From Leptospira yanagawae serovar Saopaulo str. Sao Paulo = ATCC 700523 (GTDB lineage: Bacteria; Spirochaetota; Leptospiria; Leptospirales; Leptospiraceae): DNA of 64,000 nt. Positions within the stretch are counted from its first letter, which is position 1. Every line of letters starts with the position of its first letter. Below the pieces are notes generated by a model. The model was given only the letters and a program-made list of their open reading frames with translations. It had not been told where the DNA came from and made no database searches. Both the position numbers and the translations under genes were made by a program. The stretch covers positions 434,001 through 498,000 of the forward strand of contig NZ_AOGX02000015.1 in assembly GCF_000332475.2 (NCBI RefSeq), given 5' to 3'. Shown here piece by piece: positions 54,041-62,540 of this stretch.

Positions 54041-55901
54041 GGAGTTTCACTTCTTTTTCTGGATTGAATAGGTTTTTGTGTTTTCCTTTTTTTAACTGAG
54101 AATACTTACCTGAATTCCCATCACTTCCTAATTGTTTTACTTCAATGATGTCAATTTTTGGATAAAAGACCCAACCAGAAACAAACGCACTCCTTGCACC
54201 AGGTAAAGTGGATTCCATTTTCACTTGGATGTATTTATCTGTGACAATGTTTTCACCCATACGAACTGCGAATTCCTTTTTCGTTTCTGATAGAATGAGA
54301 CCAATTTCTTTTTCCTTGATATAAGAAATAGGTGTAGATCGTTCATTTGCTTCTGCTCGCAAGTAATCATCTTCAACTAATATGATTGCATACTTACCAA
54401 AGGCTTTTCTTTGTAATAAGGATTCACCAATTCGTTTGGTGAATTTTTCATCGGTGAGTGATTCATTCAATCGTATCAAAGCAAATGTTGCGGATAAAGA
54501 AGGATTCTTTGTAATCTCGTCAATGGCCATTATGGCTAGAGTTGGGTCTTCCGTAGCAACCCTTTCTAAGATTCGTAAACTTTCTCGGCTACCATGAATG
54601 GCTAAAGCTTCAATTGCTGCTTCTTTGATTTCTTGTTCTTGGGATTTCAAAAAACGATCAAATATTTCAACATCCGCATCTAATTTATGATAAGCGAGTC
54701 CCCGTAAAGCACCCGAAACGATGACTACATATTCGGAAGCAATCCCTTGCGTTAAAATCAATTCACGGCCTGCAGGATCTTTAGTTTTACCGAGTCCTTC
54801 AAAACTGACGGAAATCACTTCTGGGTCTTCAGCTTTGGTTCCTGCGATAAAATATGATAAAGAACGTTTGTCTCCTAAGTCGGACAGAGCTTTATAAGCA
54901 GATGGCCTTACTTGGTAACCATCTTTGTCAATGGCCGTTTGCAGGGCGACTCTACCAGCTTTCAATCTTCCCAATGCCAAGGCTGCTGCAGAACGAACTC
55001 TTGGAATTGGGTGTGTTGCTAAAATTTTCTCAAGGTTTTTTGGTTTGCGGTAGTATTCCCAACGAAAGACTTGTACGAGTCCGTTTCTGATTTGTTCTGT
55101 GTATTCCTTGTCTTTTTTTTCTTCATCAGATAGGACTTCTTCCTCTTCCTTTTTTACCATCTCATCAATTTGTTCAGTGGCTTTTCCCGTAACTTTTGTT
55201 TTGCGATTCAATCGTTTGATGGAAATTTTTTTGGAAGGATCTTCTTTTTTAACGGTTGGCTTTTCCGGTTTTTTTTGGGTTTCAGAATCTGTATTGATAA
55301 GGATAGGATCCGCAGTTTCTGGTTTCACATCTACTTCTGCGATGTCACGACCTTGGTTGTAGTTACTGGAATCAGCTCTTAGATTACGGATTGCATTTTG
55401 AATTCCGATTGCCTTTGGACTATACTGTTGTAAGGACTCTAAAATTGTTCCTAATTCACGAGTCACTCTTCCAATGGTTGGTCCGTCAAAATCATTTGGT
55501 GTGCTATCAATCAGTGATTGGTTGGTTTGGATGAGTTCTGGAAGTCGAGTGATGACAGAAGGTAAATCTTCTTCTAAATAGGCAGCCGCTTGCATTTCTT
55601 TTTCAACTGGTTCCCCAACGGTTTTTTTGCTATCGGCTCGTAAGGCAATATTTTCACCAAATTCCAATAAGGCGATCGTTTTATGGGCTTCTTCAATAAA
55701 GTTATCATATTTACGATTTTTAGTAACGGGGATGATTACATTTTTTGATTTATGAGGATCGAGTTCACTGCCTTGGTATTCGCGATACTTTGGTGAAACA
55801 TCTGTTAACTGAAAGGGTTTGGTGCTGGAACATCCAGTGAAAAGGAATAAGACCACCCATAAACTGCCTTTCCAAATTATGTCTTGACCCTTTTGAAACA
55901 T
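54027..55901 (-). CDS. HEAT-repeat lipoprotein
   Basis: This is a 624-residue exported protein. The signal [10 protein letters not shown] gives a good lipobox. A low-complexity, lysine-rich middle ([20 protein letters not shown]) precedes HEAT/PBS-lyase-like repeats: [51 protein letters not shown] and [20 protein letters not shown] final beta-rich domain follows ([20 protein letters not shown]). Such repeats bind proteins. The ATG at 55901 has AGG seven bases upstream and is preferred over 55919. Confidence 0.85.
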   Translation of the reverse strand: MFQKGQDIIWKGSLWVVLFLFTGCSSTKPFQLTDVSPKYREYQGSELDPHKSKNVIIPVTKNRKYDNFIEEAHKTIALLEFGENIALRADSKKTVGEPVEKEMQAAAYLEEDLPSVITRLPELIQTNQSLIDSTPNDFDGPTIGRVTRELGTILESLQQYSPKAIGIQNAIRNLRADSSNYNQGRDIAEVDVKPETADPILINTDSETQKKPEKPTVKKEDPSKKISIKRLNRKTKVTGKATEQIDEMVKKEEEEVLSDEEKKDKEYTEQIRNGLVQVFRWEYYRKPKNLEKILATHPIPRVRSAAALALGRLKAGRVALQTAIDKDGYQVRPSAYKALSDLGDKRSLSYFIAGTKAEDPEVISVSFEGLGKTKDPAGRELILTQGIASEYVVIVSGALRGLAYHKLDADVEIFDRFLKSQEQEIKEAAIEALAIHGSRESLRILERVATEDPTLAIMAIDEITKNPSLSATFALIRLNESLTDEKFTKRIGESLLQRKAFGKYAIILVEDDYLRAEANERSTPISYIKEKEIGLILSETKKEFAVRMGENIVTDKYIQVKMESTLPGARSAFVSGWVFYPKIDIIEVKQLGSDGNSGKYSQLKKGKHKNLFNPEKEVKLPKKD

Positions 55902-55942
55902 ATGATAGCCTACTTCCATACTTTGAATATCGGATACGTACT

Positions 55943-56044
55943 ATAAGTAAAATTAGCGGCAACCTCGCCGGTCTCAAGCCAAACCAACTAAAAAAGTTAA
56001 AATCTCTCTCAGAAAGGCGACTTCGGGAGGATTCTATCATCTCC
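55943..56044 (+). other. in-frame upstream coding extension of hflX without a standard start codon
   Basis: The 34 codons before the first ATG of hflX read as real HflX sequence: [20 protein letters not shown], then a stretch ending [11 protein letters not shown]. These match the N-terminal segment of long HflX proteins. No ATG, GTG or TTG exists in frame here; ATA 55943 or ATT 55952 are the most likely initiation codons, with GGA eight bases before ATA. Confidence 0.6.
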
Positions 56045-57601
56045 ATGGAGCTCGCACGCCTTGTTGGAGAGATTTCTGTCGAAATTGGTAGGCAAGTTGG
56101 ACTTCTCATCGAGAGGACAGGTTATGTCACTCATCTCATTGTCGGCAATGACCATTCCATCGAAATTCCTCATTTGGATCGTTACCGTGTTGCCCACTCA
56201 CGCCTTCGTGGCTTGCGACTCTTCCATACCCATCTCAAAGAACAACCGTTAAATCAAGAAGATTTGATGGACTTAGTTCTCAACCGGTTTGATTCGATCA
56301 CAGCGGCTTGTGTGGACAAAGATGGGATTCCCAAATACTTTTTTTCCGCCTTTATCAATCCAGATCCAGATGCAAAAGAACCGTGGATATTATCTCCGAA
56401 ACAATACCCTGGTCAAATTAAGTATGGATATTCGGAACAAGTAGAAGCACTTGAATCCGAATTCACTAAAAAAACATCCAACCTGAAAGAATCACAAAAA
56501 GAAAACAGAGCATTCCTTGTTGGTGTGTATGATGTAAGGAAGATGAAACGTTCTCCCGAACACTCAATGGAAGAACTAAAAGAACTTTGTCGAACTGCTG
56601 GGATTCATGTTGTTGATACTTATGTACAAAAACGGGATCCGGATCCTCGCACAGTTGTGGGGAAAGGTAAATTACAAGAAATCATTTTGACTTCAGTTCA
56701 CAAAGACATAGAACATCTGATTTTTGATTTGGAACTCACTCCTTCCCAAGCCAAAAAAATTTCAGATGCGAGTGATTTAAAAATCATCGATCGCACCCAA
56801 CTCATTTTAGATATTTTTTCCAAAAATGCGAAATCCAGAGATGGAAAACTACAAGTAGAACTTGCTCAATTGAAATACCTTAAAAACAGATTGTCTGAAT
56901 TAGATGACAATATGAGTCGCCTAACGGGTGGTATTGGAGGTAGGGGGCCTGGGGAAACCAAATTAGAAATTGGAAACAGACGTGTGGAAGAAAAAATCAA
57001 TCGTTTGGAAAACGAATTGAAAGATCTCAAACGAAGGAGGGAACTCAATCGTAAGTCTCGTTCTCGTAACGAAATTCCCATTGTGGGAATTGTTGGTTAC
57101 ACCAATGCAGGAAAATCAACTCTTCTCAATGCCCTAACCAATTCCACAGTCATTGCTGAAGACAAACTATTTGCTACTTTGGACCCAACGACTAGAAGGA
57201 TTCGTTTTCCCGAAGAAAGAGAAATCATCATCTCTGACACTGTTGGATTTATCCATGACCTGCCACCGGATTTATCACAAGCCTTCAAAGCTACGTTGGA
57301 AGAATTAGGTGATGCAGATTTATTATTACATGTAGTTGATGTCACAAACCCAAATTACTCGGAACAAATGGATGCAGTTGATACAATTCTCAATTCTCTG
57401 CAATTAAACGAAATTCCACGAATGGTGGTTTATAATAAAGCAGATGGTTTGGATGAGGAAACACGTGAGAACCTACAAAAAAACGGATCCTTACTTGTAT
57501 CAGCGGTGACCAGGGAAGGCCTTTCTCGTTTGTTAGATTTGATTGAATATGAAATTTGGAAAAAACAAGAACAAAAACAATTAGAAGTTACGTCCAGTTG
57601 A
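56045..57601 (+). CDS. hflX: ribosome-associated GTPase HflX
   Basis: HflX is a GTPase that binds ribosomes and helps split stalled or heat-damaged 70S particles. From the first ATG it has 518 residues, and coding evidence begins 34 codons earlier. The N-terminal nucleotide-binding domain includes [10 protein letters not shown], and the linker has [20 protein letters not shown]. The G domain has G1 [15 protein letters not shown]2 [12 protein letters not shown]3 DTVGFI and G4 YNKADG. The long N-terminal region ([20 protein letters not shown]) is of the kind seen in many Gram-negative HflX. The 3' end overlaps the STAS gene by 14 bases. Confidence 0.95.
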   Translation: MELARLVGEISVEIGRQVGLLIERTGYVTHLIVGNDHSIEIPHLDRYRVAHSRLRGLRLFHTHLKEQPLNQEDLMDLVLNRFDSITAACVDKDGIPKYFFSAFINPDPDAKEPWILSPKQYPGQIKYGYSEQVEALESEFTKKTSNLKESQKENRAFLVGVYDVRKMKRSPEHSMEELKELCRTAGIHVVDTYVQKRDPDPRTVVGKGKLQEIILTSVHKDIEHLIFDLELTPSQAKKISDASDLKIIDRTQLILDIFSKNAKSRDGKLQVELAQLKYLKNRLSELDDNMSRLTGGIGGRGPGETKLEIGNRRVEEKINRLENELKDLKRRRELNRKSRSRNEIPIVGIVGYTNAGKSTLLNALTNSTVIAEDKLFATLDPTTRRIRFPEEREIIISDTVGFIHDLPPDLSQAFKATLEELGDADLLLHVVDVTNPNYSEQMDAVDTILNSLQLNEIPRMVVYNKADGLDEETRENLQKNGSLLVSAVTREGLSRLLDLIEYEIWKKQEQKQLEVTSS

Positions 57602-57959
57602 GGATGGCTTCTTCTTTAGAATTGTGAATGTGTACTTTTTTGGGTAGGTCCATAAGTTGGATCACATTTTCCAAAAAATGATTCAATCCCCCGATACGAA
57701 TTTTCCCATTTTGATTTTCTACTGTTTTGATGATCCCAATGAGCGTGGCAACACCGATGCTATTGATGTATTCCAATTTGCTTAAGTCCAAAATGATTTG
57801 GTAAATGCCACCTTCGAAAACCGAAGCAATGTTTCGATTGATCTCATAAGCATTTGTGTTGGTGATTTGGCCCACAAATGAAACAACTTGTACCGCTTCC
57901 CCTTTGATTTGAATTGATTCCGTTTCAATTGTGAGTGAAGGGAAACTAAAGATAGTCAT
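57588..57959 (-). CDS. STAS-domain protein (anti-sigma factor antagonist-like)
   Basis: This 123-residue protein of the SpoIIAA-like STAS fold is commonly switched by phosphorylation on a conserved Ser in partner-switching signalling. Features are [17 protein letters not shown], then [21 protein letters not shown], where the Ser of INSIG is the usual phospho-site. The last helix [16 protein letters not shown] is typical. It lies four bases after homoserine dehydrogenase on the same strand, so the two are probably cotranscribed, an unusual partner pair. A cognate RsbW-type kinase is not in the window. Confidence 0.9.
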   Translation of the reverse strand: MTIFSFPSLTIETESIQIKGEAVQVVSFVGQITNTNAYEINRNIASVFEGGIYQIILDLSKLEYINSIGVATLIGIIKTVENQNGKIRIGGLNHFLENVIQLMDLPKKVHIHNSKEEAILNWT

Positions 57960-57963
57960 GGGA

Positions 57964-59247
57964 TTAGAGGTTCTCCAATAACCGAATTGCCACCGTCTTC
58001 TGTTTGATGATGTTTGTCATGGTATCAATTTCCAATAATGATTTTTGGAATTCCCCTTCGGTAGCGGCATGAGTGACAACAATGACAGAAACGGGTTCCG
58101 AAGAGGATTCCTTTTGTTGGACGGAAGCAATCGAAATATTATGACGTCCTAAAATTTGTGAAATTTCAGCAAGTACACCTGGTTTATCAACAGTTGAGAA
58201 ACGAAGGTAATACCGTACTAAATTCTCTGGTTCAGGGAAACGTTTCCCTTCTGGAAATAAATTATTCTCTTTTGCGATGTCCTTACTTCCTAATCTGGAA
58301 GCATAATAAATGATGTCAGAGAGGACTGCACTTGCGGTTGGCATCCCACCAGCACCTTTCCCTGTCATCATCCCAGAATCCGCTTCTTTCGTTTTATAAA
58401 ATACAGCGTTTGATTCATTCATAACATTGGCAAGTGGGTGGTCGAGTGGAACAAGCGTAGGATGGACCTTCGTTAGGATTCCCGCCGAACTTCGTTTAGA
58501 GATACCTAATAATTTGATCCGGTAACCAAGAGAGAGTGCTGATTGGATGTCAAGGGATTGTAATTCAGAAATTCCTTTGACCGATACAGTTTGGAAGGAA
58601 ACAAATTCCCGAAACGCAAGGCTTGCTAACAAACTGATTTTATGGCCGGCATCAATGCCTTCGACATCAAACGTAGGATCGGCCTCTGCAAATCCGAGTT
58701 CTTGTGCTTTCTTTAATGCAGTGGCATAATCCCAAGATTCTTGTTCCATTTTGGTTAAAATAAAATTGGTGGTTCCATTCAGAATTCCACAAATCACTTC
58801 AAATTCACAGGAAGCAAGACCATCTCGTAATGTTCGAATGATGGGAATGGAGCCTGCAACGGCCGCTTCGTATCCTAATTCCACACCTGATTTTTCCGCG
58901 ATTGCGTAAAGTTCTCGGCCTTTTTCGGATAACAATGCCTTGTTTGCGGTGATGACTGATTTGCCATTTTCAAGTGAGGAGCGAACGGCCTTGTAGGCGA
59001 TGTCTGTTCCGCCTATCAATTCAACAATCATATCAATATCCGAACGTTTTGTAACGGAAAGCACATCTTCCGTTAGAGAAATGTTCGTTTTTCCTTGGAG
59101 TTTTCCCGGGCTACGGGTCGCAATGGCTGTTAGTTGTAAGTTGATTCCATAATGACGTTGGATTTTTTCTCGGTTTTTGTCCAAGAGTTGGAGTAGACTT
59201 GTGCCGACAACTCCGGCACCCAATAGACCAATGCGAACTTCTTTCAT
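57964..59247 (-). CDS. hom: homoserine dehydrogenase
   Basis: This enzyme reduces aspartate semialdehyde to homoserine for threonine and methionine synthesis. It has 427 residues, monofunctional. The Rossmann start is IGLLGAGVVGTSLLQLL. Family motifs are VELIGGTDIAYKAVRSSLEN, KSVITANKALLS, YEAAVAGSIPIIRTLRDGLA and the signature GFAEADPTFDVEGIDAGHK. A C-terminal ACT domain (FSTVDKPGVLAEISQILGRH) suggests feedback control by threonine. It starts at ATG 59247. The STAS gene follows immediately. Confidence 0.96.
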   Translation of the reverse strand: MKEVRIGLLGAGVVGTSLLQLLDKNREKIQRHYGINLQLTAIATRSPGKLQGKTNISLTEDVLSVTKRSDIDMIVELIGGTDIAYKAVRSSLENGKSVITANKALLSEKGRELYAIAEKSGVELGYEAAVAGSIPIIRTLRDGLASCEFEVICGILNGTTNFILTKMEQESWDYATALKKAQELGFAEADPTFDVEGIDAGHKISLLASLAFREFVSFQTVSVKGISELQSLDIQSALSLGYRIKLLGISKRSSAGILTKVHPTLVPLDHPLANVMNESNAVFYKTKEADSGMMTGKGAGGMPTASAVLSDIIYYASRLGSKDIAKENNLFPEGKRFPEPENLVRYYLRFSTVDKPGVLAEISQILGRHNISIASVQQKESSSEPVSVIVVTHAATEGEFQKSLLEIDTMTNIIKQKTVAIRLLENL

Positions 59248-59391
59248 CTAGGATCATCATTTCTTAGGAGAAACGGAAACACACTTAAAAAAATTTTAAA
59301 AAAAAACAAAATTGAGAAGAAGTTCTTCAGCTTTTTTTGATTTTATGTGATAACTATAATTAGAATTGTCTCGGCAATAAGGATTATCATT

Positions 59392-60051
59392 ATGGCAACG
59401 AAAAAATCATCATCTGCCGCTAAGAAGAAGGCTGTTAAAAAAGCGGCCAAGAAAACAAATACGGTTAAGAAACAATCTACAAGAAATGAGAGTGCATCAC
59501 TCTTCGGAAATGACGAGTCGGCGCAAGCATCCCTACAATCGCCTGTTTCCCATTCAGATAGTTCTGATCACGGAACGAAAGAATCCGGAAATGGTGTGTA
59601 TCTATTTTTAGTATTAGCGGGAATTATCGCGATTGGATACCTCGGGTATGCCAAATACCTCAAACCAAAGGCTCCCACTGCGACTACACAAGTAGAAGCA
59701 ACAAAAACTCCAGCGGATGCCCAAACAAAACCAGTTGCTGATGCATCTGAGAAAAAAGCGGAAGAAACTCCGAAAGAAGTGGCAACGGCAGGTTTCCTCA
59801 CTGACAAAATTGCTTCCAAAAAGTTCACAGAAGCAGCTGCGTATTGCAAGTCGGTTGGTGGAGTCGTTCCTTCGAAAGAAGATTTGGTGAAATTTGCTGC
59901 GACAGCTCCAAATGAAATCAAAACTAGCGAAGACAAGTTTTGGACAAAAACGGAAGTTGATAAGAAGTCTGGTTTGGCTTACCGTTTTTCCAACGGGAAA
60001 GCACCAAAAGTTGACAAAGCAACTTCCCTAAAGGTTCTCTGTAAAAACTAA
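59392..60051 (+). CDS. membrane-anchored protein with Lys/Ala-rich tail and lectin-like C-terminal domain
   Basis: This 219-residue protein has residues 2-35 with a histone-H1-like lysine/alanine tail (KKAVKKAAKKTNTVKK), then a polar linker. One transmembrane helix near residues 80-97 (GVYLFLVLAGIIAIGYLGYA) is followed by a low-complexity Thr/Ala/Lys stretch. The C-terminal ~85 residues have the look of an Lcl/DUF1566-type or C-type-lectin-like fold: FTEAAAYCKSVGGVVPSKED and FWTKTEV, ending LKVLCKN, with two Cys. I chose ATG 59392; the frame begins at 59347. Function is unknown. Confidence 0.72.
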   Translation: MATKKSSSAAKKKAVKKAAKKTNTVKKQSTRNESASLFGNDESAQASLQSPVSHSDSSDHGTKESGNGVYLFLVLAGIIAIGYLGYAKYLKPKAPTATTQVEATKTPADAQTKPVADASEKKAEETPKEVATAGFLTDKIASKKFTEAAAYCKSVGGVVPSKEDLVKFAATAPNEIKTSEDKFWTKTEVDKKSGLAYRFSNGKAPKVDKATSLKVLCKN

Positions 60052-60054
60052 TCT

Positions 60055-60720
60055 CTAACGAGAGTTTGATTGGATCGGGGCAAGGATTTCTCTTCTGATT
60101 TTGAGAGCAAGATCAGTGGAAGCAAACATCTGCCCCGAACCATCTGTTAAATAAAAACTATCCTTCGCCCTTCCTGTTTCAAAATCAGTTTCAATCGTAG
60201 CACTTAAAATATTGATTTGGTTTTGCATTAGGATGCGAGAAACATAATACAACAAACCCCGACCTGCACTGCTTTCTAAATACAAACAAGTTTGGTTTCT
60301 TTCGGGAAGGTCTGAAAAGATAAACTCTGGGGTTTCCTTAAAGAAGGTAGCAACTGCAGGTTCTTGGATTTGTAATTTCTCTAAGATTTCTTCAAATTTT
60401 GCATTTTTCGAAAATACGGAGTCCATCATCATTCCCAATTGGAACGCTGCTTTTGTTGTGTCACCTTCAGCTGCTTGCAAAATAAACGAATCGATCGTAA
60501 ATTCATTTCCTTGTTCAATGACTGTGCTAAGTTCACCCGAAAGGATGTCCATTTTGAGTGCATAAATGATGGTCGCAATCCTATGAAAGGTTCCAATTTG
60601 TGTGGAATCTGTTTTTAAGGAAATGAGGATGTTTTCTTTTTCCCGTTTGTATTGAAACTCAATCAATTTTGCATTTCCTTTTCCCACTGATTGTATAGAT
60701 GCACGGGAAATTTCAATCAA
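60055..60720 (-). CDS. ACT-domain protein (GlnD C-terminal-like)
   Basis: This protein of about 221 residues has two ACT-like modules. The first is LISLKTDSTQIGTFHRIATI then YALKMDILSGELSTV, and the second CLYLESSAGRGLLYYVSRIL then INILSATIETDFETG with KDSFYLTD. They resemble the paired ACT domains at the end of GlnD, which sense amino acids. The frame is open to 60933, but that part is antisense to the SUMF1 signal peptide. The first sensible start is TTG 60720 (LIEISRAS), without a strong ribosome-binding site. No catalytic domain is attached. Confidence 0.7.
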   Translation of the reverse strand: MIEISRASIQSVGKGNAKLIEFQYKREKENILISLKTDSTQIGTFHRIATIIYALKMDILSGELSTVIEQGNEFTIDSFILQAAEGDTTKAAFQLGMMMDSVFSKNAKFEEILEKLQIQEPAVATFFKETPEFIFSDLPERNQTCLYLESSAGRGLLYYVSRILMQNQINILSATIETDFETGRAKDSFYLTDGSGQMFASTDLALKIRREILAPIQSNSR

Positions 60721-60742
60721 AAGGTTTCGGCGAAATAGGCCG

Positions 60743-62029
60743 ATGATGATAAAAGACAGTATGAAAAATTTACTTTTGGTTCTATTCGTTTTGGGGTTTT
60801 TCTTCACACCCCTAGTTTCAGAAGAGGAAACGTCGGAAGAATCACCCTTCGCTACGACTAAAAAGAAAGTCCAACTCTGGAAAGGGGAAGTTGTTGGCGT
60901 ATACAAAAATCGACTTTGGATCAAAGTTCGCATTTATCGAAATCAAAAGATTTCCAAATACTCAGTTTCTGAATTAAAATCTCTTTTTAGCGAAACAAAA
61001 GAGTTTCCAGTTTATCAAAAACTTACCCAACTCAAACAAGGACTGCTCATTGTTAGAGATACGATTTGGGAAGAAAAAAACATCAATAAAAACAATCAAT
61101 TCATTGAAGTAGTGTTAGTTGGAGATTATAAGCCAGACCCTACTTCCAAAATGAAAGAAATCACAACAGATGCTTATATCTCGAGTTATGTGGAAGAAGA
61201 TTTTTTCACAGAACCAGATGCCTTTTTTAAAGGAAGGTATACCTCGCCTCGTAAAACTGTTTTCCATCCCAAAGATAGAAAGGAAATGGTTCTAGTTTCC
61301 CGAGGTTTATTTTTATACGGTCAGGGGACTGATCCCTCTTCAGATAGTTTTAACCCTTATTTTTTAGAACCGAAAGCTTCTAATCTCAAAGAGATACCAT
61401 CCTTTTACATAGATAAGTATGAAGTAACGAATGCAGAATATGAATTCTTTTTAAAACAAACCAATACAAAGGCACCTCCCCACTGGATTGGAGGCAGATA
61501 CCCTGAAGGGGAAGCTGAACATCCTGTGGTCCATCTCACTTATCGTGAAGTTGAACGTTATGCAGCATGGGCAGGCAAACGAATTCCCACTGAATGGGAA
61601 TGGGAAAAAGCGGCAAGGGGACCAGGAGTGGTGGAATATACGAACCGAGATGAAACGTTGGGATACCAAATCACAGCCACCAAATATCCTTTTGGTGATG
61701 AGTATGATTCCCTCTATTGCAATACGAGAGAATCAAAATTGGGAAAAACCCAATCGGTATTAGAACTATCCACAGAAGGGGCAAGTCCCTATGGAGCCAT
61801 CGGAATGTGTGGGAATGCACCTGAATGGACATCTAGTGATTACCAATTGTATCCAGGGCATCATATCAAAAACTTTTCTTTCGGGAAAATTTATAAAGTG
61901 GTGAGAGGAGGTTCGTATTCGGACTCAGCGAAAAATGCAACAGCAAGTGCTAGATCATATGGAGGGATTCCAAACCTAAGTGAAGATAGGCGAGCGGGGT
62001 TTCGATTGGTAATGGATTACCGTGATTAA
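60743..62029 (+). CDS. exported SUMF1/formylglycine-generating-enzyme-like protein
   Basis: This 428-residue protein has a signal peptide (MKNLLLVLFVLGFFFTPLVS from ATG 60761; ATG 60743 is also possible). The first ~150 residues are beta-rich with no known motif. The C-terminal ~270 residues are a FGE-sulfatase (C-type lectin) domain: FYIDKYEVTNAEYEFFLKQT, HPVVHLTYREVERYAAWAGK, RIPTEWEWEKAARG, and GMCGNAPEWTSSDY, with the ending VVRGGSYSD. The copper-site cysteine pair of true formylglycine enzymes is not evident, so it is probably a binding protein. Confidence 0.87.
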   Translation: MMIKDSMKNLLLVLFVLGFFFTPLVSEEETSEESPFATTKKKVQLWKGEVVGVYKNRLWIKVRIYRNQKISKYSVSELKSLFSETKEFPVYQKLTQLKQGLLIVRDTIWEEKNINKNNQFIEVVLVGDYKPDPTSKMKEITTDAYISSYVEEDFFTEPDAFFKGRYTSPRKTVFHPKDRKEMVLVSRGLFLYGQGTDPSSDSFNPYFLEPKASNLKEIPSFYIDKYEVTNAEYEFFLKQTNTKAPPHWIGGRYPEGEAEHPVVHLTYREVERYAAWAGKRIPTEWEWEKAARGPGVVEYTNRDETLGYQITATKYPFGDEYDSLYCNTRESKLGKTQSVLELSTEGASPYGAIGMCGNAPEWTSSDYQLYPGHHIKNFSFGKIYKVVRGGSYSDSAKNATASARSYGGIPNLSEDRRAGFRLVMDYRD

Positions 62030-62037
62030 AATTTCAA

Positions 62038-62499
62038 TTACTTGGATGTAGGTTCGGTTTTTTTGCCGAGTTTTTTGCAGATTTTTCCTAACACGTCCTG
62101 TTCTTCTGGAGATAGGACAGAAAATTCAGAAGTGATCCTTTTGACATGGTCAGGAAAAATTTGTTCGATCAGTTTTTTACCTTCGTTGGTTAAGTGCACA
62201 GAAATAAACCTTCGGTCTTCCACACCACGTACTCGTTCCACCAAATTTCGTTTTTCTAAGTTATCGATGACTAACGTGATGTTTCCCGTACTTTTTAGGA
62301 TTTTATCGCCTAAGTCTTTTTGGCAAAGGGGACCTAAGTGGTACAATGTTTCCAGAACACCAAACTGGCTTTCTGAAATATTCCATTTTGAGAATTCAGA
62401 AATGAGGCGAGAAGACAAGGATTCCGAGGCTCGTTTGAGTTTGATAAACGAGTCTAGAGCTTGTACTTCTTTTTTAGATCCTTTGAATTTTGTTCCCAT
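62038..62499 (-). CDS. MarR-family transcriptional regulator
   Basis: This 153-residue dimeric winged-helix repressor has LGDKILKSTGNITLVIDNLE as the recognition region and the wing VEDRRFISVHLTNEGKKL with the characteristic D-R-R. The N- and C-terminal helices would form the dimer interface. Cysteines are few (one in LCQKDLG, one in KICKKL), so redox sensing of the OhrR type is not obvious. The start codon lies 2 bases after the operator-like element 62502-62518, so it probably represses itself. The same element precedes the dioxygenase gene at 39381. Confidence 0.92.
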   Translation of the reverse strand: MGTKFKGSKKEVQALDSFIKLKRASESLSSRLISEFSKWNISESQFGVLETLYHLGPLCQKDLGDKILKSTGNITLVIDNLEKRNLVERVRGVEDRRFISVHLTNEGKKLIEQIFPDHVKRITSEFSVLSPEEQDVLGKICKKLGKKTEPTSK

Positions 62500-62501
62500 T
62501 G

Positions 62502-62540
62502 GTTTAATATCAAACTATCAAACTTCAAACCATTTGTCAA
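62502..62540 (-). promoter_or_regulatory. marR promoter with operator shared with the dioxygenase promoter
   Basis: On the minus strand TTGACA (62535-62540) could be a -35 box with a weak -10 (TAGTTT) 17 bases later. The operator ATAGTTTGATATTAAAC occupies 62502-62518, immediately before the marR ATG. A further half-site AGTTTGA overlaps its upstream flank. The -35 box overlaps the end of the oxidoreductase gene. Confidence 0.55.

Noticed and set aside
60721..60933. Upstream continuation of the ACT-domain gene frame to 60933
   Set aside because: This part reads as the antisense of the SUMF1 signal-peptide region, has no ACT-like features and would force a 191-base head-to-head overlap. A start near 60720 is more likely.
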